Source: an uncultured Clostridia bacterium
Lineage (GTDB): Bacteria; Bacillota; Clostridia; TANB77; CAG-508
NCBI GenBank assembly: GCA_947630155.1
Contig: CANRGM010000018.1
Coordinates: 1-18,123, forward strand
DNA length: 18,123 bases
Reading direction: 5' to 3'
In this document: positions 13,110 through 18,123 of the stretch, one piece after another
How positions within the stretch are numbered: position 1 is the stretch's first letter
Layout: each line of letters begins with the position of its first letter
Notes under the pieces: generated by a model
The model's input: the letters and a program-made list of their open reading frames with translations, nothing else
Databases searched by the model: none
Told to the model about the DNA's origin: nothing
Translations under genes and position numbers: made by a program

Positions 13110-14258
13110 ATGCGAAAAAAAGTAAAAAAAGTCTCTAATTTTGTAAATAATCAATTTGATTTTGGTTTGTGTATTACAGTTTTAGTGTTACTTGCTATGG
13201 GAATAATTATGATACTATCAGCAAGTGCACCTTCAGCATTGTCAACAACTGGAAGCAGTTATACATATGTAAAAAAACAATTTGCATTTGCAATAGTTGG
13301 TATAATTTTGATGTTTGTAATTTCAAAAATAGATTACAGATTTTACAAAAAATATTATTGGCCAGTTTATTTTGCATCATGGATTATTCTATTATTGGTT
13401 CTTGTTCCTGGATTAGGTGAATCAGTAAAAGGTGCTACTAGATGGGTAAATTTAGGATTTACAAGATTTCAACCATCAGAATTAACAAAAATTGGCTTAA
13501 TAATATTTTATGCAGGATATTTATCAGATCATAAAGCAGAATTATCAGATTTCAAGAAAGGTTTTTTAAAACCATTGTGCTTTATTATTCCACCAATAGG
13601 AATTCTATTTGGGGTACAAAATCACTTGAGCGTTTCACTAATAATAGGAATAATTGTAGTTACAATGATGATAATGGCAGGGTGTAGAATGTCGCATTTT
13701 ATTAATACTGGAATAGTTGGAATTTCTGGACTTGCTGGTCTAGTTGGTTTATTGCAGATGTCTGGTAAAGGAGGATTTAGATTAGACAGAATAGCAACAT
13801 ATTTTAATCCATGGTCAGATGCACAGGGAACAGGATATCAAATGGTTCAAAGTTTATATGCTATAGGATCTGGTGGATTTTTCGGAGTTGGATTAGGAGA
13901 AAGTAAACAGAAATATTTGTATATTCCAGAACCACATAATGATTTCATATTTGCCATTTTAGCAGAAGAATTAGGATTTATAGGTTGTTGTTTTGTTATA
14001 GCATTATTTGCAGTATTTGTATGGAGAGGAATTTTAATAGCAATGAGAGCTCCAGATATGTTTGGTAGTTTATTAGCAGTTGGAATTACAACTCTTGTTG
14101 GCGCTCAAGCAATAATTAATATTGCAGTTGTTACTGCATCTATACCTACAACAGGTATGGCACTACCATTCTTTAGTTATGGTGGAACTGCACTAGTTAT
14201 TTTGCTTTGTGCAGTGGGAATATTGCTTAATATATCAAGAGCAGGATCTAAAGTTTAA
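13110..14258 (+). CDS. ftsW: SEDS-family peptidoglycan glycosyltransferase, FtsW/SpoVE type
   Basis: A 382-residue polytopic membrane protein of the SEDS family, which polymerises lipid II into glycan strands with a partner class B penicillin-binding protein. Family segments are GIIMILSASAPSA (near TM1), GATRWVNLGFTRFQPSELTK, FNPWSDAQGTGYQMVQSLYA, GGFFGVGLGESKQKYLYIPE, HNDFIFAILAEELG (with the conserved Asp) and PFFSYGGTALV near the C terminus. Whether it serves division (FtsW) or sporulation (SpoVE) cannot be decided from sequence; position between mraY and murG fits either. ATG 13110 is preferred over ATG 13092 because GGGAG (13098-13102) lies 7 bases upstream. Its natural partner, the penicillin-binding protein encoded before murE, is broken here. 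Confidence 0.93.
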   Translation: MRKKVKKVSNFVNNQFDFGLCITVLVLLAMGIIMILSASAPSALSTTGSSYTYVKKQFAFAIVGIILMFVISKIDYRFYKKYYWPVYFASWIILLLVLVPGLGESVKGATRWVNLGFTRFQPSELTKIGLIIFYAGYLSDHKAELSDFKKGFLKPLCFIIPPIGILFGVQNHLSVSLIIGIIVVTMMIMAGCRMSHFINTGIVGISGLAGLVGLLQMSGKGGFRLDRIATYFNPWSDAQGTGYQMVQSLYAIGSGGFFGVGLGESKQKYLYIPEPHNDFIFAILAEELGFIGCCFVIALFAVFVWRGILIAMRAPDMFGSLLAVGITTLVGAQAIINIAVVTASIPTTGMALPFFSYGGTALVILLCAVGILLNISRAGSKV

Positions 14259-14292
14259 GTGCACAGTTAGGGATATATCCCTATTGTGCACT
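14258..14292 (+). repeat. Long, nearly perfect palindrome between ftsW and murG
   Basis: AGTGCACA (14258-14265) pairs with TGTGCACT (14285-14292), and within them TAGGGATA (14268-14275) pairs with TATCCCTA (14276-14283), leaving only a GT/T bulge. The 35-base element is G+C-richer than its surroundings and starts at the last base of the ftsW stop codon. It has no T run, so it is not a typical terminator. It may be a dispersed palindromic element, an mRNA stabilising hairpin, or a protein-binding dyad. Confidence 0.75.
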
Positions 14293-14316
14293 GTTATATT
14301 GATTGGAGGAAATAAT

Positions 14317-15435
14317 ATGAGAGTAATAGTATCTGCAGCTGGAACTGGAGGACATATTAATCCAGGAATAGCAATTGCAAATAAAATAAAAAAAGAAGAA
14401 CCTGATTCAGAGATTCTTTTCATAGGCACTTCAAGAGGCCTTGAAACAGATTTAGTACCAAGAGCTGGATATAAATTAAAAACACTTGAGGCATATGGAC
14501 TAAAAAAACAAATTACTTTTACAAATATCAAAAATGTAATAAAAACAGTTGTAAGTACTAGATTAGCAAAGAAATATATAAGAGAATTTAATCCTGATAT
14601 TGTTATTGGAACAGGTGGGTATATATGTGGACCTGTGTTTGCAGCCGCAACTGCAAATAAAATCCCTTCAATTTTACATGAAAGTAATGCATATCCAGGT
14701 AGGGCTGTGAAAATGTTTGCTAAAAAAGTAACTAAAGTTTTGGTTGGTTTTGAAGCTGCTAAAGAAAGATTACCAATGGCTAAAGAAGTTGTGGTAACTG
14801 GAACTCCAACAAAAGTAAGTAAAATTACTTTAAATAATAAAAGAAAACAAGAACTAATTTATGAGTTAGGACTAAATTCAAATCTTCCAAATGTGTTGGT
14901 TTTCGGTGGTAGCCAAGGAGCAAAGGCAATAAATGATGCAATAATTGGTTTAATAACAGAAAATAAAATAAAAAATTACCAACTAATCTGGGCAACAGGT
15001 CAAAAACAGTTTGATGTAATATCTGAAGAATTAAATAAAAAAGGAATAGATATAAATAACATAACTAATTGCAAAGTTTTACCATATATATATAACATGG
15101 AAGAAATGTATGCACTTTCAGATTTAGTTATTGCAAGAAGTGGTGCAATGACCATTACAGAACTTGCCATAACATGTAAGCCAGCGATTTTTATTCCCTT
15201 GCCAAGTGTTGGAGCAAATAGACAAGAAGATAATGCAAGAGTAGCTGAAAAATTAGGTGGTGCAGAAGTTATATTAAATTCTGAATTAAATAGTAATAAT
15301 TTATCTGAAATGTTAAACAAATTAACATCTAACAGGGATTTACTAAAAAAAATGGGTCAGAATATAAATCAGCTTGAAATAAAAAATGTTGAAGATAAAA
15401 TTTACAAAGAAATTTGTGATGTTGTAAAAAGATAA
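14317..15435 (+). CDS. murG: Undecaprenyldiphospho-muramoylpentapeptide beta-N-acetylglucosaminyltransferase
   Basis: A 372-residue GT28-family peripheral membrane enzyme that adds GlcNAc to lipid I, giving lipid II. Motifs are AAGTGGHINPGIAIA (7-21), IGTGGYICGPVF, LHESNAYPG, FGGSQGAKAIN, the donor-binding RSGAMTITEL region, and IPLPSVGANRQEDNA. Length is normal. ATG 14317 has GGAGGA (14305-14310) 6 bases upstream; the open frame extends back to 14209 inside ftsW, but that part has no family similarity. It follows ftsW by 58 bases that hold the palindrome. Confidence 0.97.
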   Translation: MRVIVSAAGTGGHINPGIAIANKIKKEEPDSEILFIGTSRGLETDLVPRAGYKLKTLEAYGLKKQITFTNIKNVIKTVVSTRLAKKYIREFNPDIVIGTGGYICGPVFAAATANKIPSILHESNAYPGRAVKMFAKKVTKVLVGFEAAKERLPMAKEVVVTGTPTKVSKITLNNKRKQELIYELGLNSNLPNVLVFGGSQGAKAINDAIIGLITENKIKNYQLIWATGQKQFDVISEELNKKGIDINNITNCKVLPYIYNMEEMYALSDLVIARSGAMTITELAITCKPAIFIPLPSVGANRQEDNARVAEKLGGAEVILNSELNSNNLSEMLNKLTSNRDLLKKMGQNINQLEIKNVEDKIYKEICDVVKR

Positions 15436-15498
15436 ATGCTGTCGAAATTAATAAAATTAAACCACATTAGATAGATTAAAGTAAAATGAAGTAATAAT

Positions 15499-15538
15499 TT
15501 GACATACGAAAATCCTTGAATAATAGCCTATTATCAAG
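15499..15538 (+). promoter_or_regulatory. Possible promoter overlapping an operator-like dyad
   Basis: A perfect TTGACA (15499-15504) is followed 16 bases on by a poor TAATAG (-10 candidate, 15521-15526). Overlapping it is a dyad, CTTGAATAATAG (15515-15526) against CTATTATCAAG (15528-15538), 11 pairs with one bulged A and almost no loop, as expected of a protein-binding site rather than a hairpin. It precedes the small gene at 15565. The rest of the murG-15565 gap (15436-15498) shows nothing. Confidence 0.35.
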
Positions 15539-15564
15539 TATATTGAAGTGGGAGGATTTTATGT

Positions 15565-15900
15565 ATGGAAATAATTAAAGAATTTTATGGAGGAGCATCA
15601 ATAAATTCTAATGATGCAGAATATATTATGAAAAAAGGAAAAGTGGAACTAAAATATTATAAAATTATAAGTAATTTAGTTGGAAAAAAACACAAGAAAT
15701 ATGGAATTGAAGTTGTGAAAAAGTGTATTAATGATAATATTATTAGTGAAGAGAAAAAAGAAATATTTAATTGCATAGAAAAAGAAGAAACAGCTGATAG
15801 AGTACTAGAATTGTTAAAAACTAATAAAGTTTCACCAATTAATGTTGTAGATATTTTAGAAGATATGTCATCTAAGAAAAATGGAGTAATGATAAAATAA
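15565..15900 (+). CDS. Small hypothetical protein upstream of rsmA
   Basis: A 111-residue, lysine- and glutamate-rich, mostly helical protein (start MEIIKEFYGGASINSNDAEY) with no signal peptide or membrane segment. I do not recognise the family. GGGAGG (15550-15555) lies 9 bases before ATG 15565; the nearer ATG at 15561 opens only a five-codon frame overlapping the start, which could dampen initiation. It ends 19 bases before rsmA, so the two are probably co-transcribed. Two cysteines (in KKCINDN and FNCIEKE) form no clear motif. Confidence 0.7.
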   Translation: MEIIKEFYGGASINSNDAEYIMKKGKVELKYYKIISNLVGKKHKKYGIEVVKKCINDNIISEEKKEIFNCIEKEETADRVLELLKTNKVSPINVVDILEDMSSKKNGVMIK

Positions 15901-15919
15901 ATATAAAAAGGAGTAATGC

Positions 15920-16786
15920 ATGAATAATTTAGAGGAAGAAACAAGATACATAATGAAGAAATATGGCATAAATGCAAATAAAAATTTAGGGCAAAATTTT
16001 TTAATTAATAATGAAGTAGTTGACAATATTATACAGTCCTCAGAAATTAGTAAAGAGGACTTGATAATCGAAATAGGTCCTGGACTAGGAACTTTAACTA
16101 AAGGTTTACTTGAAAAAGCAGGAAAAGTTATAGCTATTGAGTTAGATGAAAGAATGATTAAGATATTAAAAGAAAGATTTTTCATGTATGATAATTTTGA
16201 ATTAATAAATAAGGATGTTTTAAAAGTAGATTTAGCAGAATTAATTAGAAATGTAAAATTAGATGAAAATATAAAAAAGGCCAAGATTGTAGCAAATTTA
16301 CCTTATTACATTACTACACCAATAATTATGAAATTACTTGAGAAAGAATTGGACATAGAAAGCATCACTGTAATGATCCAAAAAGAAGTGGCAGACAGAC
16401 TTATCGCTATTCCTGGTGAATCATGTAGTGGAGCAATTACATATAGTGTATATTATTATGCTGAGAGTGAAAAAATTATGATTGTTAGCAATAATTCTTT
16501 TATACCTGAGCCAGAGGTCCAATCTGAGGTCATAAAACTTAAGATTAGAAAAAAACCGCTCGTTAATTTAGAAGATAAGGAATTGTTTTTTAAAATTATA
16601 AAAGTAAGTTTTATGCAAAGAAGAAAAACTTTAATTAATGCGTTGGTTAATGGTGGCATATTGAAAGATAAAATTGTGGCAAAGGATATATTTAATAAAT
16701 TGGGTTTTGATATTAATGTGAGAGGGGAAAATTTGAGTATACAGGATTTTGTTGTATTAACTAAAGAAATAATATTACAGAAATAA
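15920..16786 (+). CDS. rsmA: 16S rRNA (adenine(1518)-N(6)/adenine(1519)-N(6))-dimethyltransferase
   Basis: A 288-residue SAM-dependent enzyme (RsmA/KsgA) that dimethylates two adjacent adenines near the 3' end of 16S rRNA late in 30S ribosome assembly; its loss gives kasugamycin resistance. Motifs are LGQNFLIN (23-30), EIGPGLGTLT (51-60), the acidic Glu74 in AIELDERM, NKDVLKVD and the catalytic NLPYYITTP (126-134). The C-terminal domain includes SFMQRRKTLINAL, typical of the family. AAAGGAG (15907-15913) precedes ATG 15920. It lies directly after the small unknown gene. Confidence 0.97.
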   Translation: MNNLEEETRYIMKKYGINANKNLGQNFLINNEVVDNIIQSSEISKEDLIIEIGPGLGTLTKGLLEKAGKVIAIELDERMIKILKERFFMYDNFELINKDVLKVDLAELIRNVKLDENIKKAKIVANLPYYITTPIIMKLLEKELDIESITVMIQKEVADRLIAIPGESCSGAITYSVYYYAESEKIMIVSNNSFIPEPEVQSEVIKLKIRKKPLVNLEDKELFFKIIKVSFMQRRKTLINALVNGGILKDKIVAKDIFNKLGFDINVRGENLSIQDFVVLTKEIILQK

Positions 16787-16803
16787 TCAATATTATGTAA
16801 AAT

Positions 16804-16832
16804 TTGACATAATGTTAAGTTTATAGTATAAT
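16804..16832 (+). promoter_or_regulatory. Perfect-consensus sigma-A promoter
   Basis: TTGACA (16804-16809), exactly 17 bases, and TATAAT (16827-16832) match the consensus at all 12 positions. It lies 17 bases after rsmA and drives the coiled-coil gene at 16865, whose AAGGAGG ribosome-binding site (16851-16857) is equally strong. High expression is expected. Confidence 0.9.
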
Positions 16833-16864
16833 GTATGTATATATGTAATAAAGGAGGAAAACAT

Positions 16865-18046
16865 ATGAAAAACAAATTAGATAACATTTATAATGAGATG
16901 AATACTGAATATAAAAGTACAGGAAATATAGACAAAGAAAAAATAACACAAGATATTGAATCTTTAAACAAGCAAATAGAGAATTATAACAAAAAAATTC
17001 AAGATAAACAGGCTAAAATAGCTTCAATCACAAATCCAGAAGGAAGAAAAAAATTAAAGGCTTTAATACAAAAAGACCAAAAGGATTTGAAAAAAGCTGA
17101 AATGAGAAAACAAAATTTAGAAGGATTTATGAAATATGACACTCAAATTGCTAAAATTAGAGACTACAAAAATTCACTATCTGCTAAAATAAGAATATAC
17201 GCAGATAGGAAAAAAATGGGAGAAACAAGTATTGAGAATTTGAATAATAATTTGAAGAAAACAGAGAGTGCATTATCAAAATTAAGAGAAGCACTTGACC
17301 CTAAAAAAACTGAAGGAATGTTGGATTCAGAATATTATGATTTAAAGGAAAAATTAAAAGTAGCTGAAGAAAAGAAAAAACAAATAGAAGAAAAGATCGC
17401 AAAAATTAAAGAAAATAACGAAAAATGTGATAAAAAAGTAGAAGAACTAAAAAGCAAAGTAAGCAAATGCGATTTAGCATGGAAAACTTTATTTACAAAC
17501 AAAGATTGGGATGAAATTCAAAGAAGATCTATAGGGGATAATGAAAAACTTACAAAAGCTCCCGAAAAACAACATATTAAAGAAGCTAAAAATCAAAATG
17601 AGAAAGAACAAGTAGAAGAACAAGTTCAAAAACAGGTAGAACAAAAAATAGAGCAAACAGCTTTAGCTCCAATAGAAAAGAAATCAATATTTAGAAGAAT
17701 GTTTAATGCTGTAAAAAAAGCAGCACATAATGTTAAAGAATACTTTTTCCCAAGCATTGAAGAAGAGACACCTACTGCTAGTAAAAAAGATGTTCCAAAA
17801 ATAGTTGAAGAAATAAAGGAAAATATAGCTAAAGAAGAAAACACTGCAAATAAAAATGAGATTGAAGAAGAAAAAGTAGCTGAAGAAAGCAAAACTCAAG
17901 GAAAATCAAGAGATAAATTTTTGGAAGGCTTAAGATTTGAAGTTGATGAAGAATATAAAAAGGAAATTATAGAAAATAAAGAAAAAGCTTACATAGAAAA
18001 ACATAAAGCTAACCCATCACAAACACATGAAAAAGAAGAAAGATAA
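16865..18046 (+). CDS. Highly charged coiled-coil protein of unknown function
   Basis: A 393-residue protein with no recognised enzymatic motif. Residues about 20-205 are almost continuous helix rich in Lys, Glu and Gln with heptad-like spacing (for example KLKVAEEKKKQIEEKIAKIK), indicating long coiled coils. A glutamine- and glutamate-rich linker (EKEQVEEQVQKQVEQKIEQT) follows. About residues 276-297 (SIFRRMFNAVKKAAHNVKEY) form an amphipathic, basic helix that could touch membrane or RNA. The tail is acidic and apparently disordered, and ends with more charged residues. There is no signal peptide or membrane segment, so it is probably cytoplasmic and possibly structural or scaffold-like. Promoter and ribosome-binding site are near perfect, suggesting abundance. 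ATG 16865 is preferred over the upstream ATG 16835, which lies before the ribosome-binding site. Confidence 0.85.
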   Translation: MKNKLDNIYNEMNTEYKSTGNIDKEKITQDIESLNKQIENYNKKIQDKQAKIASITNPEGRKKLKALIQKDQKDLKKAEMRKQNLEGFMKYDTQIAKIRDYKNSLSAKIRIYADRKKMGETSIENLNNNLKKTESALSKLREALDPKKTEGMLDSEYYDLKEKLKVAEEKKKQIEEKIAKIKENNEKCDKKVEELKSKVSKCDLAWKTLFTNKDWDEIQRRSIGDNEKLTKAPEKQHIKEAKNQNEKEQVEEQVQKQVEQKIEQTALAPIEKKSIFRRMFNAVKKAAHNVKEYFFPSIEEETPTASKKDVPKIVEEIKENIAKEENTANKNEIEEEKVAEESKTQGKSRDKFLEGLRFEVDEEYKKEIIENKEKAYIEKHKANPSQTHEKEER

Positions 18047-18062
18047 AAATAACAAAAATCAA

Positions 18063-18091
18063 TTGACTTTTAACCGTAAAAATGATAAAAT
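18063..18091 (+). promoter_or_regulatory. Promoter directed out of the right edge
   Basis: TTGACT (18063-18068), 17 bases and TAAAAT (18086-18091), 5/6 in each box, form a good promoter facing the next gene beyond the window. The leader begins to form a small hairpin (GCCA-AAAC-TGGC, 18112-18123) at the edge and cannot be judged further. Confidence 0.6.
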
Positions 18092-18123
18092 ATAAACCGT
18101 TAGATAAATTTGCCAAAACTGGC

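Noticed and set aside
14209..14316. Upstream extension of murG into ftsW
   Set aside because: The extra N-terminal residues have no MurG similarity, and GGAGGA at 14305-14310 fits ATG 14317.
1..18123. CRISPR arrays, tRNA, rRNA, tmRNA or known riboswitches
   Set aside because: No regularly spaced repeats, cloverleaf patterns, rRNA-like segments or riboswitch cores I know were found on either strand by reading; a covariance-model scan could still find weak ones.

Overview
The window looks like chromosomal DNA of a very A+T-rich, Gram-positive-type bacterium of the Bacillota, most likely a member of the Clostridia. The evidence is the composition and codon use, strong AGGAGG ribosome-binding sites, near-consensus sigma-A promoters, a meso-diaminopimelate-type MurE, and a division/cell-wall (dcw) gene block. 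No species can be named from the sequence.

The left part (about 1-10015) is an accessory, scarred region. It opens with a 400-base gene-poor stretch holding a strong promoter and two back-to-back terminators on opposite strands whose hairpin loops are complementary. A zinc-type alcohol dehydrogenase gene follows, then a DUF3800 gene with a convergent, promoter- and terminator-bounded small RNA on the minus strand, whose terminator overlaps the DUF3800 stop codon. Next come a deleted remnant of an acetyltransferase-kinase gene, a SAM methyltransferase, a membrane-anchored YD-repeat-like protein without a standard start codon, the intact acetyltransferase-kinase fusion gene, and an M20C dipeptidase (PepD). 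Two short gene fragments and a terminator close this part. A small ORF and a large serine recombinase follow. The recombinase ends exactly against the 3' end of a convergent Cu/Zn superoxide dismutase gene that is split by one extra base.

The right part (about 10020-18123) is core genome. It starts with only the C-terminal end (PASTA domain) of an SpoVD/PBP2-type penicillin-binding protein, the usual upstream neighbour of murE. Then come murE, mraY, an ftsW/spoVE-type SEDS gene and murG, which make and flip or polymerise peptidoglycan precursors. murF and murD are not in this block. After murG lie a small unknown gene and rsmA (ksgA), then a consensus promoter driving a long, highly charged coiled-coil protein of unknown function. 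A last promoter points out of the window.

The main points for follow-up are the DUF3800/small-RNA pair, the convergent small-RNA-like unit at 92-290, the break in the penicillin-binding protein gene at the junction of accessory and core DNA, and several broken or edited genes (frameshift, internal deletion, lost start codon) concentrated between 2.8 and 10 kb.
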